This document shows positions 44,185-53,391 of a DNA stretch of 64,000 nucleotides, piece by piece; within the stretch, counting starts at the first letter, position 1; the number at the start of each line of letters is the position of its first letter. The stretch is from Colwellia psychrerythraea. GTDB taxonomy: Bacteria; Pseudomonadota; Gammaproteobacteria; Enterobacterales; Alteromonadaceae. Location: positions 62,001-126,000 of the forward strand of contig NZ_JQED01000056.1 of NCBI RefSeq assembly GCF_000764225.1, written 5' to 3'. The notes beneath the pieces were generated by a model, which saw only the letters and a list, made by a program, of their open reading frames with translations, ran no database searches and was not told the DNA's origin. A program made the translations under genes and the position numbers.

Positions 44185-45289
44185 TTTGAATACTCCAGTT
44201 AGATAAAGAATTTTTTAACGCTTTGTTTATTGGTAAAGACGGTTGCTGAAATGTAGTTGAAATACCAAGAGTTATTTGCGAAACGATTTTTTCAATATTT
44301 AAGTTAAGTAAATCTATTCTATAGTTTTCTGGCATGCCCACTTCATCACACCAACCGTTGCACTTACTATGATAATTAATTGATAAAACGGGAGTGTTTG
44401 CTAAATACCCCAAAATAGCACCGTGTAAACGCATACTTACGATAGCTTTGTAGCCTGAGAGTTGATTTAGTAAGATAATTGGGTTTGGCTCATACTTTTT
44501 AATGCACACTGGAATGTACTTATCGAGTAAGCGGGTAATAATAGTGTTATTGATTTGCCAATCACCTAACTTTTTATGCCCGTTAAACTCAATTAGCGTG
44601 ATAGGCTCACCAGTTTTAGCATAAAGTTTGGTAATTAATTGCACAAATTGTTCTACTCTTTTTTCTTCTTCGAATTGATCGGTATTACCCATGGCATCGA
44701 TGGCAACTGAACATAAGGTTAAGGCAATACCTTTGCGTTCTTTAGTTGGTGCTTTGTATTGTTTCGAGCATAATAACAATGGCGCTAAGTCAAAAGTTTT
44801 ATGAACATTTGCATTAGGCGCAATAGATTGTGCTATGGCTAAACTCGCATGATCCCTTACACCCACGTAGCCACATTCATCCAAAAATTTTGCACAAGAT
44901 TTTTCAGCCATTACAGAGTTAAATGGGCCGATTCCAATACCGACGGCTAAGCTTTTTTTCTGGTTAGCTAAAGACATTAGCTGTCTTTTAAGGTTGATGT
45001 CGTGCTCGCTATGTAAAACTGATCCACCGCCAAAGATAATACGTTTACTTTGAATGGCCGTTTTATAATGCAGTAGCCTATTTTGTCCAGGAAATTGCTG
45101 AGTAAACTTAAGAGGAAGTTGATTATCGCTTTGGGTTTCTCTGGTGTAATCACCATATAAGCCTACTTTAGTGTTGCTACATCCTAGAATGTTTTTAGCT
45201 GCCCATGCCGTGGCGTACATTAGGGCGTCATCACCGCTATTTCGCATACCGTAATAGCCAACCAAATAAGCGTCATATTTCTTAAACAT
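44144..45289 (-). CDS. Polysaccharide pyruvyl transferase-family protein
   Basis: Protein of 381 residues in the CsaB/WcaK family, which puts ketal pyruvate on sugars of exported polysaccharides using PEP. Seen: YLVGYYGMRNSGDDALMY, IFGGGSVLHSEHDI, and the C-terminal VSMRLHGAILGYLANTPVLS with the RLHG motif. Good ribosome site (AGGAG). Overlaps its neighbours on both sides, so it is part of one operon. Confidence 0.87.
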   Translation of the reverse strand: MFKKYDAYLVGYYGMRNSGDDALMYATAWAAKNILGCSNTKVGLYGDYTRETQSDNQLPLKFTQQFPGQNRLLHYKTAIQSKRIIFGGGSVLHSEHDINLKRQLMSLANQKKSLAVGIGIGPFNSVMAEKSCAKFLDECGYVGVRDHASLAIAQSIAPNANVHKTFDLAPLLLCSKQYKAPTKERKGIALTLCSVAIDAMGNTDQFEEEKRVEQFVQLITKLYAKTGEPITLIEFNGHKKLGDWQINNTIITRLLDKYIPVCIKKYEPNPIILLNQLSGYKAIVSMRLHGAILGYLANTPVLSINYHSKCNGWCDEVGMPENYRIDLLNLNIEKIVSQITLGISTTFQQPSLPINKALKNSLSNWSIQNEQLKFYRNYSTI

Positions 45290-46550
45290 ATTTTTCTCCT
45301 GATTTTAATGGGTTTAGCGCAATACCAATCCAAATTAGTGCTGGCCAGTAAATAAAACTTAAAATTTCTAAGTTTTCGAAAAATGAGTAACAGATAAAGA
45401 CAACAAGCATTAATGTTGCGCTATAACAAACTTGGCTTTTCAGGCTGTGCCAAAACAAATAAATACAGGTAAAAGTTAATGGGATTGCTAGCGCTAATAG
45501 ACCAACGATCCCTTTTACAAATAACAAGCCATACCAAGTGTGATGCGAGCCAATCGGCATTCCTTCAACAATTTTAGGACCTCTTTCGACGATACCATGT
45601 CCCCAAATTGGTGCTTCAGACTCCCAGCGCTGTAGTGCTAAAACTTCTAACGTTTTACGTACGCGAGTTGATTCAGGGCGTGAAGCTTTGATATCGGCAT
45701 AGCTATTGCTTATCCAGTTAAATAAAGGCTCGCCTAATAATGTTATGGCAGGAATTATTAAGCCCATAAGGATTAATAACATTGGATTTTTAAAATGTTT
45801 ATGTAAGAAACATAGTGGGGTTAAGGCAATATAAATAACCCATCCAGCACGTGATTGAGACAGCAAAGACATAACAAAGCTACCTAATAAACCGGCATTT
45901 CTCCAAAAATTATCTTTTTCTTGACAGGTAAAAATTAAAAATATGCAGGCCATAAAGCCTGCTGCTGGTGCCCAAGGGGTAAAAAACCTCCAACGGCCTG
46001 CCCCTGTTTCAGGGTTTAAGCCGAACAAACTGACTGTGAAAAAGGTTTCGCCTGGGCCACCAATAACTTTTAACGGTGAAATAAATAGGTCGCCATGAGC
46101 ACCGGCCAAATAAAAAACAATGGTAACAAGCGCAAAAATTAATGAATGAAATGAAACTATGCAGACAGCTCTTACAATTAATTGCGGTTTTATGTCAACA
46201 AATGTCCCAATAAATAGAAATAGCGGCATAAGGGCCCAACCTTTTGCCCAGCCAATAGATGACTTAATCGTTTTAGCAACACCTAGATCCCAATTTGAAT
46301 GGCCAATAAGTAACGCTAATAACATAAATAGACCGCCAAACACCCATAACCAAGTAATGGCAGGTATGACTGATGACTTATCTTTACCATTAACGTACCA
46401 ACGTAATAACACTACGGCGAATATCATCCAACCTAGAACTGAACCCATAATGTAAAGGCCACCAAAAGCGAAGAATGGATAGGTCAACGTTAGGCCAAAC
46501 CAGATCAGTCTTTCTTCGGTAGAGTTTGGCATAAATTGCTTCGTTGTCAT
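45282..46550 (-). CDS. O-antigen ligase/polymerase-family membrane protein
   Basis: Polytopic protein of 422 residues with about 11 hydrophobic segments and a large periplasmic loop (about 260-330) containing RWESEAPIWGHG and GSHHTWYG, which match the Wzy_C/ligase domain (R and H of the active loop). It would polymerise repeat units or attach them to an acceptor. Overlaps the next gene by 8 bp. It lies in a locus with Wza- and Wzz-like proteins, so polymerase is the better guess. Confidence 0.82.
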   Translation of the reverse strand: MTTKQFMPNSTEERLIWFGLTLTYPFFAFGGLYIMGSVLGWMIFAVVLLRWYVNGKDKSSVIPAITWLWVFGGLFMLLALLIGHSNWDLGVAKTIKSSIGWAKGWALMPLFLFIGTFVDIKPQLIVRAVCIVSFHSLIFALVTIVFYLAGAHGDLFISPLKVIGGPGETFFTVSLFGLNPETGAGRWRFFTPWAPAAGFMACIFLIFTCQEKDNFWRNAGLLGSFVMSLLSQSRAGWVIYIALTPLCFLHKHFKNPMLLILMGLIIPAITLLGEPLFNWISNSYADIKASRPESTRVRKTLEVLALQRWESEAPIWGHGIVERGPKIVEGMPIGSHHTWYGLLFVKGIVGLLALAIPLTFTCIYLFWHSLKSQVCYSATLMLVVFICYSFFENLEILSFIYWPALIWIGIALNPLKSGEKYV

Positions 46551-46756
46551 AAGAGCATGAGTCCAATAGTGAGTAATACAAAGGCTGTTTTAAAAGTATT
46601 ATGCTTTGGCAGCTTACTTTGTTATTTGCCTAAAATGTTATTGTTACTCTTTGTATTGCTAAAGGTATGCCAAACTTAAGGTTAAATTATAGTCCGTTGA
46701 TATTAAAGAAATATTCTTATTTCTAGAGTTTTGATGTGAGGAGGTAAATCCAGGTA

Positions 46757-46794
46757 AATTGCAAAATAAAAAAGACTTTTATTATTTTGCAATT
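46757..46794. repeat. TTGCAAAAT inverted repeat, upstream of the ligase gene
   Basis: AATTGCAAAATAA ... TTATTTTGCAATT, 13 bp arms, 12-nt centre. A closely similar site lies at 51913. Possible operator; see findings. Confidence 0.55.
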
Positions 46795-46814
46795 CATGGT
46801 TTGTGTTTGATAAG

Positions 46815-48227
46815 CTAACTGTTATCTGAATTGTTCACCTCTTTTTTAAGTAGTACCTGAATTAACTTATTACGTTGCGATAAGATAACTAATCCTAATG
46901 TGATAAAGACAAATCCAGTTATTGCACCTATAAAAGCAATAATATTTTTAGGGCTGCTTTGTTTTATTGGGTAGGATGGTGTTGTTAACATTTGCAGCAC
47001 AGGATAAGAGGCAAAAACATCTGACTTACTCGCTTCAAGTCGTGCTGCTGCGGAGGTAAATATTGCTTCTGCCATGTTGAATTCTCTTTGTAAGCGTTCT
47101 AATTCGACAATTTCTCGTGAATAAACTTTTAATTGGTCTCCCAAGTGCAGGGCAGAGCGTCCTAAATCTTCCAGCATTGACTCTTGTCCTTTTTGCTTTG
47201 CATAGGCGTCAATTAAATCAGCAAATAATTCAGAACGTTTTGGGTTTAAATCTAAATTTAATGAATTAAATATCTCACTAGAGTTTAAACCGTACATTTG
47301 ATTACTGCGTTCGTTAATCGAGACACGGGTAAAGTTCAATCTTTTTTGTTGTGCTTTAACTTTAGGGTGATTCACGCCCCATCGTGAACTGTACTCGGTT
47401 AATTGGGTAATACTTTCCTTTAATTCAGTAATGTAAGCACGAAATTCAACATCAGATTGAAGTGCAAAAGCTTGTCCAGCTAATTTGGGTGATACGCCTA
47501 ATTCGTCACTTAACTGATATATATACTCTTGTAATTGTTTTGCTTCGGCTTTGACAAAAAGATGTTTTTCTTTGACGCCAGAAAGGGTTCTTACTAATTG
47601 CTCCATTTGATCCGTTGAAACTACAATCGACCGCTGTTGAAAATCGACAATAGCATTACGTGTTATATTCATGCGTTCTCGGTATTGGTCTAGCACTTGT
47701 TCAATACTTTGGTCTCGACGTAATACTTCATCGGCTCTTAAATTACTTAGCTCATCTTGGAGAGATTCATATAAGGCGAGTGTTTTTGCTTGTGCTAATT
47801 CTTGACCATGAGCTGTCATTTCAAGTGCAATGATTGAGGTTTGCTCGGTCAGTTTAATTCTAGGCTCACCGAAATCTTCAAGGGTAAGGTCAAGTTTTTT
47901 TGCGGCGCGAGCTCTTACGCCCCTGCTTGATAACATTTCTTTATAATTAACACGCGGGTTAAACCCACCTCCAGAAAAAGGCGTGTTAGTTTGTGAGACA
48001 ACTTGACCGACATTATCCAATGAGACACTGTTACTACTACCTGTACCTGGTAATACCATTTCCATATCACTGGTAAATGAGGGAGCTTTATTTAAATAAA
48101 TAATTACTAGCAGAGCAACCATGAAATAAGAAATTAAAGCTATAACCAAATAGGGACGTTTCAATACCGCGTAGGTTTGTGCTCTAAATAATCCAAATTT
48201 TGTTAGTGGAACAATAGGATACTTCAT
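46815..48227 (-). CDS. Wzz/GumC-type polysaccharide chain-length protein
   Basis: Inner-membrane co-polymerase of 470 residues with a TM near 28-46, long periplasmic coiled coils, GNVR-like region (VELERLQREFNMAEAIF) and a second TM near 433-455 with the Pro-rich approach PSYPIKQSSPKN. The cytoplasmic tyrosine kinase domain of Wzc is missing, and no separate BY-kinase is seen in the window. Ribosome site AGGTGA. Seven bp after the Wza-like gene. Confidence 0.87.
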   Translation of the reverse strand: MKYPIVPLTKFGLFRAQTYAVLKRPYLVIALISYFMVALLVIIYLNKAPSFTSDMEMVLPGTGSSNSVSLDNVGQVVSQTNTPFSGGGFNPRVNYKEMLSSRGVRARAAKKLDLTLEDFGEPRIKLTEQTSIIALEMTAHGQELAQAKTLALYESLQDELSNLRADEVLRRDQSIEQVLDQYRERMNITRNAIVDFQQRSIVVSTDQMEQLVRTLSGVKEKHLFVKAEAKQLQEYIYQLSDELGVSPKLAGQAFALQSDVEFRAYITELKESITQLTEYSSRWGVNHPKVKAQQKRLNFTRVSINERSNQMYGLNSSEIFNSLNLDLNPKRSELFADLIDAYAKQKGQESMLEDLGRSALHLGDQLKVYSREIVELERLQREFNMAEAIFTSAAARLEASKSDVFASYPVLQMLTTPSYPIKQSSPKNIIAFIGAITGFVFITLGLVILSQRNKLIQVLLKKEVNNSDNS

Positions 48228-48234
48228 AAATCAC

Positions 48235-49512
48235 CTATAATAATTTGAATGGAATAATAATATCTGTAAGAGTTTTAGCGATATCCCGATAATTGGTTAT
48301 ATCTGAGTCGTAGCATGCAACTGCATCGTTTGGCATCAGGTAAGGATTAATACGCGCTTTATTAGGCATAGTCATCAACTGTTCAACCGAGCGTTCGATG
48401 ACTTGTGTTTCACCTGTTATTGGATTTTTACTTGAAAGCACAACTCTACGTGGTGCATTAGTCCATTCTTTACCACCAACACAATTAGCAGAAACCGCTG
48501 CCTGAAGTAAACGTGTACCATAGGGTAAGCTTGTTGAAAATCTGCCAATGGCGGCACTTGAATTATCGCCAGCAGAATCAATTAAGTTGGACATAAAGAC
48601 ACGAAAACCTTTAGGGGTAATTTGACTTGGTCTAACTAAATGCGCTTGAAAACATCCTGTACTAGGTACTATTACTCTGTCACCGGCGACTAAAGGGTAA
48701 TCACTTACTAGATTGCCACTTAACATGCCTGTCATATCAATTTGTACTTGCCAGCCTTTACGTATTAAAATTATTTGATCTAATTTGGCATCGGGTCTAA
48801 TGCCTGATGCCGCTCTTATTGCTTCAGACAATAAACGCGTAGTTGAATAGTCACCAAACGCTTCTAAGTGCTCAGCGTTTTGAATTCCTATAGGTTTTTT
48901 ATTGATTAATACAGTGCCTGGTTCAAAAACAGCACCGGCAACGGCAACTTCAATTGATGACCAATTCAACACATATATTGTTACGCCTGCGCTGTCTGGC
49001 TGAAATATTTCTGCTCTAATAAGGGCGAGTTCAATTTTAGTTTCCAATGTATTGGTCGTTGCTCCGCCTGCCTCAATAACACCGATAATTGGCAATTTAA
49101 CATAACCGGCATTATCAACAATGTAACGGCCATTGAAGCCTTCACCATCTTCTATAATCACTTCTACTAGATCCCCTGGGCTTAACAGTAAGCCTTGCGC
49201 TAGGATAGGATCATTTTTTGCGGAAGCTTTTATATTAGCTGTGTTTAAATTGATAGGTTTATCAGTTCTATAATTTAATGCGGCCCCCATGTTTTGAAAC
49301 TGACTGCAATTTAAGCCATCGGCAAAGAAACTATCGGGGGCTTTTTCATGCATAAAATCATCGCCATTGTCAGTCGGATTACCATAAAAACGAAGCGCAG
49401 ATTTATCTATATTTTCTGAAGAATGCTTAGCACAACCTTGTGTCATTATTGCTGCTATTAAAGCAACAAGTACTGGTATCATTTTATAATTATAAACTAG
49501 GTGATACAGCAT
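48235..49512 (-). CDS. Wza-like outer-membrane polysaccharide export lipoprotein
   Basis: Exports polysaccharide across the outer membrane. About 425 residues. Lipoprotein signal with lipobox MTQGC; then the Poly_export domain (LSPGDLVEVIIEDGEGFNGR, GYVKLPIIGVIEAGG) and SLBB-like repeats (VAVAGAVFEPGTV, ISGIRP-like SGIRPDAKLDQIILIRKG). I chose ATG 49512 because GGAG sits 6 nt ahead; the ATG at 49524 would place that site inside the coding region. First gene of a unit with the Wzz-like protein. Confidence 0.87.
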   Translation of the reverse strand: MLYHLVYNYKMIPVLVALIAAIMTQGCAKHSSENIDKSALRFYGNPTDNGDDFMHEKAPDSFFADGLNCSQFQNMGAALNYRTDKPINLNTANIKASAKNDPILAQGLLLSPGDLVEVIIEDGEGFNGRYIVDNAGYVKLPIIGVIEAGGATTNTLETKIELALIRAEIFQPDSAGVTIYVLNWSSIEVAVAGAVFEPGTVLINKKPIGIQNAEHLEAFGDYSTTRLLSEAIRAASGIRPDAKLDQIILIRKGWQVQIDMTGMLSGNLVSDYPLVAGDRVIVPSTGCFQAHLVRPSQITPKGFRVFMSNLIDSAGDNSSAAIGRFSTSLPYGTRLLQAAVSANCVGGKEWTNAPRRVVLSSKNPITGETQVIERSVEQLMTMPNKARINPYLMPNDAVACYDSDITNYRDIAKTLTDIIIPFKLL

Positions 49513-49807
49513 AATATTCTCCATAATGTCGTTAGCTATATAAAGAGTTGTAGCACTTAACGTACCAAGTGTTATTGTCGGTGTTACCTGTTGTATTTTA
49601 AGGGGTTATTGTTACGTTATTTGGGTGGTCCATGAGGTGTTTTTGCAATGTGCAATGCGTTTTTTAACTTTTGCAAAATGCTATTTACCAGAAAATAGCC
49701 ATACATAGTTATGATAGTAAAGTGAATTGATATTTAATGTTATCAATTCACTTTAGTTGTTAAAGGCCAAAACCTAATTATGTTTTGCAGATAATAAATG
49801 GTGAATA

Positions 49808-50488
49808 TTAATAAGCGCCTTTTGCACTTAACACTGCAGGAATTGTTAGTACTATTATTTTACAATCCATTAAAAAGCTCTGCTGCTTGATATACCTTCT
49901 ATCTAATTGTAATTGTTCTTCAAAATTAGTGTCTGCACGGCCAGATACTTGCCATAATCCCGTAAGGCCTGGTTTGGTAAATAGTCTTGTTTGAACAACA
50001 TTATCATATTCATAGGTTTCAATAGATAATGCGGGTCTAGGGCCTACCAAACACATATCGCCTCTAACAATATTAAATAACTGTGGTATTTCATCTATCG
50101 AATATTTTCTGATGAATTGCCCTATTTTAGTAATTCTTGGGTCATTAATGTACTTTTTGCAAACACCTTCACGAGAGCTTTGTGCAGGATCTGGTTCTTG
50201 ATATTTAGGGTCTGTCGATAAATACATTGAACGAAACTTATACATTTTAAAATGACGACCATTTTCTCCTACTCTTGTTTGAGAAAATAAAGCACTCCCT
50301 GAGCTTTCGGCTTTGATCAAAATGAACACTAATAAGAGTAACGGACTTATGAATAGTAATGCGATCAGAGCAACTGTTTGTTGCAAAATAACTGGGATCC
50401 CTTTATGTCTATAGTTTTTCTCCTTAGTTTTTTGAGTACCAGTAAATAAAGCGTTATTTTTAACTTGCAGTAAAGTTTGAATAGTCAT
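49808..50488 (-). CDS. Initiating sugar-phosphate transferase (WcaJ/WbaP type)
   Basis: Adds the first sugar-1-phosphate to undecaprenyl phosphate. 226 residues, the short form without the N-terminal multi-TM part: one hydrophobic helix (33-56), FSQTRVGENGRHFKMYKFRS, IRKYSIDEIPQLFNIVRGDM and LVGPRPALSIE, KPGLTGLWQVSGRAD. All catalytic residues (KFRS, DE) are present. Start overlaps the stop of the WecG-type gene (TAATG). Confidence 0.92.
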   Translation of the reverse strand: MTIQTLLQVKNNALFTGTQKTKEKNYRHKGIPVILQQTVALIALLFISPLLLLVFILIKAESSGSALFSQTRVGENGRHFKMYKFRSMYLSTDPKYQEPDPAQSSREGVCKKYINDPRITKIGQFIRKYSIDEIPQLFNIVRGDMCLVGPRPALSIETYEYDNVVQTRLFTKPGLTGLWQVSGRADTNFEEQLQLDRRYIKQQSFLMDCKIIVLTIPAVLSAKGAY

Positions 50489-51777
50489 TATTTTTCTCCA
50501 GTATTAACTAAACCAAGAACGAAGGTTCTATATAAAAAAATGGGGTTGCCAATAACATACCGATTAAATTTGTTGCGAGGCTCTTGCAATAAACGCCAAA
50601 CCCACTCCATACCTATTTCTCTTAACCATAAAGGGGAGCGAGATATATTGCCGGAATAAAAATCAAATAGCCCACCAACCGCTAATGCGGTTTTACAATG
50701 CAGCTTATCTCTGTGATTAAGTAACCATTCTTCCTGAAGGGGGGAACCCATTGCGACTAACAAAATGTCACAACCACTGTTATTAATTGATTCGATAATT
50801 TGCTCGGTATGCTTACCTTCGTTATAACCATGCTCTGTACCAGCTATATTAAGATCAGGATACTTCTTACATAATTTACGGGCTGCTTGTTGTGCAATAC
50901 CAGGAGCAGCGCCGAAAAAATAGATTGATTGCTTGCGTTTAATACAGCTTTTGCAAAGGTAAGGCAGCATGTCTGTACCATTATTGTTGCCATTTAACTG
51001 AAAACCGGCTTTTCTTGCTGCTAATCTCATACCAGAGCCATCAGCGAATAGAGCATTTGCATTTGATAATTGATTAAAAAATGTTGGATCGCTTATCGAC
51101 AAGTTAATTGAGTGTACATTGACGAAAAAACCTATTTGTGTGTTGTCAGCTTGTGTTTGTGTAATCCAGTCGACAGCTTCTGCCATTGTTGTGTTTTTAA
51201 CGTGCAAACCAAATAAAGATAAAGACTTAGCCTTTTTTAATACTGTTATTGCTCGACCATATAGAACAATGGCCATAAAACTCTTGATGATTAGCATCAA
51301 ATAATCAGTCGTATTGCCATTAAGTTGTTGCTCAAGTAATTGCTCTTTATTCATGACAGTTAACCCTGTTCTAAGGTGTAAATCATACAAACTAAAAAGG
51401 CCGGCTTTACACTTCATTTGGTTCAGCACACAAAACTGTATATCAGGCGAGAGACTGTGAGTTAGAGGAATACCGCAGAATGAAATTTTTCCTGCGTAAA
51501 TATCAAATAAAATGGCAGTTTTTACCCAAATACCACAGCTAAAGGTTGGTAACAAAACCGTTCTGTTTAAAGCGTCGGTCTTTTGTTTCCTCGTGAATAT
51601 GCATTTATTAGTGCATAGAGCCAATACTGTATTTATCAGAAAACAGGGAAGAAGGATTAACATAAGTATCAGTGCGATAGGGCGATCAATATGAGGTCCA
51701 TTGTATTGATGATTTATAGAATCATAATGCTTAAGAGATAGAGACGTCGTTTGAAGTGAGAATTTAGTATTTTTCAT
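50488..51777 (-). CDS. WecG/TagA/CpsF glycosyltransferase with degenerate sugar-transferase N-domain
   Basis: 429 residues. About 190-425 is a GT26 transferase: FVNVHSINLSISDPTFF, FADGSGMRLAARKAG, FFGAAPGIAQQAARKL, VAMGSPLQEEWLLNH, GGLFDFYSGNISRSPLWLRE. Residues 1-180 look like a decayed copy of an initiating sugar transferase (hydrophobic helix, FDIYAGKISFCGIPL in place of the NIVRGDM-LVGPRP block, CKAGLFSLYDLHLRTGL in place of KPGLTGLWQ), lacking KFRS and DE. It probably adds the second sugar to the lipid-linked product of the next gene's enzyme. Confidence 0.85.
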   Translation of the reverse strand: MKNTKFSLQTTSLSLKHYDSINHQYNGPHIDRPIALILMLILLPCFLINTVLALCTNKCIFTRKQKTDALNRTVLLPTFSCGIWVKTAILFDIYAGKISFCGIPLTHSLSPDIQFCVLNQMKCKAGLFSLYDLHLRTGLTVMNKEQLLEQQLNGNTTDYLMLIIKSFMAIVLYGRAITVLKKAKSLSLFGLHVKNTTMAEAVDWITQTQADNTQIGFFVNVHSINLSISDPTFFNQLSNANALFADGSGMRLAARKAGFQLNGNNNGTDMLPYLCKSCIKRKQSIYFFGAAPGIAQQAARKLCKKYPDLNIAGTEHGYNEGKHTEQIIESINNSGCDILLVAMGSPLQEEWLLNHRDKLHCKTALAVGGLFDFYSGNISRSPLWLREIGMEWVWRLLQEPRNKFNRYVIGNPIFLYRTFVLGLVNTGEK

Positions 51778-52273
51778 TTCAGTTAACCTTATCGTTGAGG
51801 GTTAACTGATTCTTTGCTTAAGCTATGCCAATCTGTGAAAATATTTTATCTTGTTGTAAATTAATAAGTTTTGTTTTTCTTTGTGGTTGTTGGAGCCGAT
51901 TGTGATGTTAATATATTGCAAAATAAAAATTTGATTATCATTTTGCAATATGTATACCCGCTCTACTTGAAGATGCAGGATTCAGTTGGAATTATAAACG
52001 CCTTTAGATAAGACATTGATTGAAGAGAGTAGTTATTCTATTGTCGAAATCAATAACGTAGTATAAAGCGTTTATAAACCAGCCCTTTGGGGAAAACTGA
52101 GCAAACCATACCCGTCGTTACATTTGTTTATAAGGTCGCTACATGGATGTTGCTTATTAGAGAATGCAGCAGCATATTCTCCTGTACTACCCTTAACAAA
52201 AAAATGTGCCTTGATTATGATTCGCTCTGGTTTCCTGAAACGTACATCTTCAAGTGGAGCGGGTATATGATTT
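51778..52273. other. Intergenic, promoter region of the initiating transferase operon
   Basis: No convincing gene. It holds the TTGCAAAAT inverted repeat at 51913-51951. A frame reaching to 52341 on the minus strand has no family support. Confidence 0.4.
51913..51951. repeat. TTGCAAAAT inverted repeat, upstream of the WecG-type gene
   Basis: ATATTGCAAAAT ... ATTTTGCAATAT, 12-bp arms, 15-nt centre, 136 bp before the start codon. Confidence 0.55.
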
Positions 52274-53005
52274 TTAGTGACAGACAAGTTTGCTATAGAG
52301 CGATAATATTTCGTTTGTTTCTTGTGACAGAGTATCTTCACTCGGTTCTTTACTAGAGACTCCCTTCTTTTTATTACTATAAGCTATTAACCGAGCGGAT
52401 AGAAAAAAAACAACTTGATGAAAGAAATTATTGAGCACACCCGTTCTCATAGGGCCACAATTGCGATGACGAATATAATCGGTTAATTGATAATCGAAGG
52501 TGTTATTCCACTTCTTTTCAAGCTCTTTTATAAATGGCACGCCTTTACTGAATTCAATAACATGCCCATTCTCTCCCCAACCAACATTATTTTCTCTTTG
52601 TACTTCATTAAGCCGGGCGTTGATAACCTGCGTTAGCCATGCGATGGTTTTTATATTATGTCTCGCTAAAAGCACGCCTGAATTGAATCGATTAGAATAA
52701 CCTTTTGCCATATAAACATATTTACCTTCCTGAAAAACAGACGTTAAATCGGGACAGTTTTGACTAACCATAGCATCAGCATCTAAAAACAATACGTTGT
52801 CATAGCCTGATAATAAAGCTGCTCGGATTAACGTTAACTTAAGCCAACAGCATTCTACCCCGAGCGCTGAAATAAAAGGCCGAGTCACTGCCTGGTGAAC
52901 ATAACCGTATTTTTGTGCATAGTGTCGATGAGATTTCAATTCCCGTTGATACATCCATTGATAGCCGTTTAAAGCAATACTAAGTACTAATGTTTTATGT
53001 TGCAT
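52274..53005 (-). CDS. Putative glycosyltransferase with DxD motif (GMA12/MNN10-like)
   Basis: Protein of 243 residues. VLFLDADAMVSQNCPDL carries the DxD metal motif; NRFNSGVLLARHN and VGWGENGHVIEF match the nucleotide-sugar galactosyl/mannosyltransferase pattern of this superfamily. The start at 53005 (MQHKTLVLSIAL) follows AAGGTGAAAC; a longer frame to 53038 is possible. C-terminus after about 200 is unconserved and rich in Lys/Ser. Substrate unknown; in the polysaccharide locus but separated from the operon. Confidence 0.7.
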   Translation of the reverse strand: MQHKTLVLSIALNGYQWMYQRELKSHRHYAQKYGYVHQAVTRPFISALGVECCWLKLTLIRAALLSGYDNVLFLDADAMVSQNCPDLTSVFQEGKYVYMAKGYSNRFNSGVLLARHNIKTIAWLTQVINARLNEVQRENNVGWGENGHVIEFSKGVPFIKELEKKWNNTFDYQLTDYIRHRNCGPMRTGVLNNFFHQVVFFLSARLIAYSNKKKGVSSKEPSEDTLSQETNEILSLYSKLVCH

Positions 53006-53391
53006 ATGTTTCACCTTCGCTGTTAACCCATTATTCATTCCTTTTTAAAGTTAATAAGCAATTTTTGCTCCATAGTTATCACTAAATATTTGTTCTGCCT
53101 TATTTGTTTTCTATGTGATTGATTTTAAGTATGTTTTGCTATTATTGGTGATTAACGGTTATATTTACTGATCTATAATTTATTAGTGGTGAATATCAAC
53201 TAGTATTTATCTATAGAAATAAAACCTTATTCTAATTACAATCAAGCTTTGTTAAGGATGTTGATATATATTGTTTTATTTGTAATTTATTAAGTAAAAG
53301 TTATCGAGTAAACCGCAGTTATACAATCGGCTGCAGGGCGTTTTCCCCATATAATTTAACTGTACAATACTCGCAATTTTAAGGACTAGAA
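53006..53391. other. Divergent promoter region
   Basis: No gene. AGCAATTTTTGCT palindrome (53057-53069) near the glycosyltransferase start and a TATAAT at 53350-53355 before the regulator gene. Confidence 0.35.

Noticed and set aside
52072..52341. 89-codon minus-strand frame overlapping the DxD glycosyltransferase end
   Set aside because: No family features, no ribosome site, and it overlaps a better supported gene.
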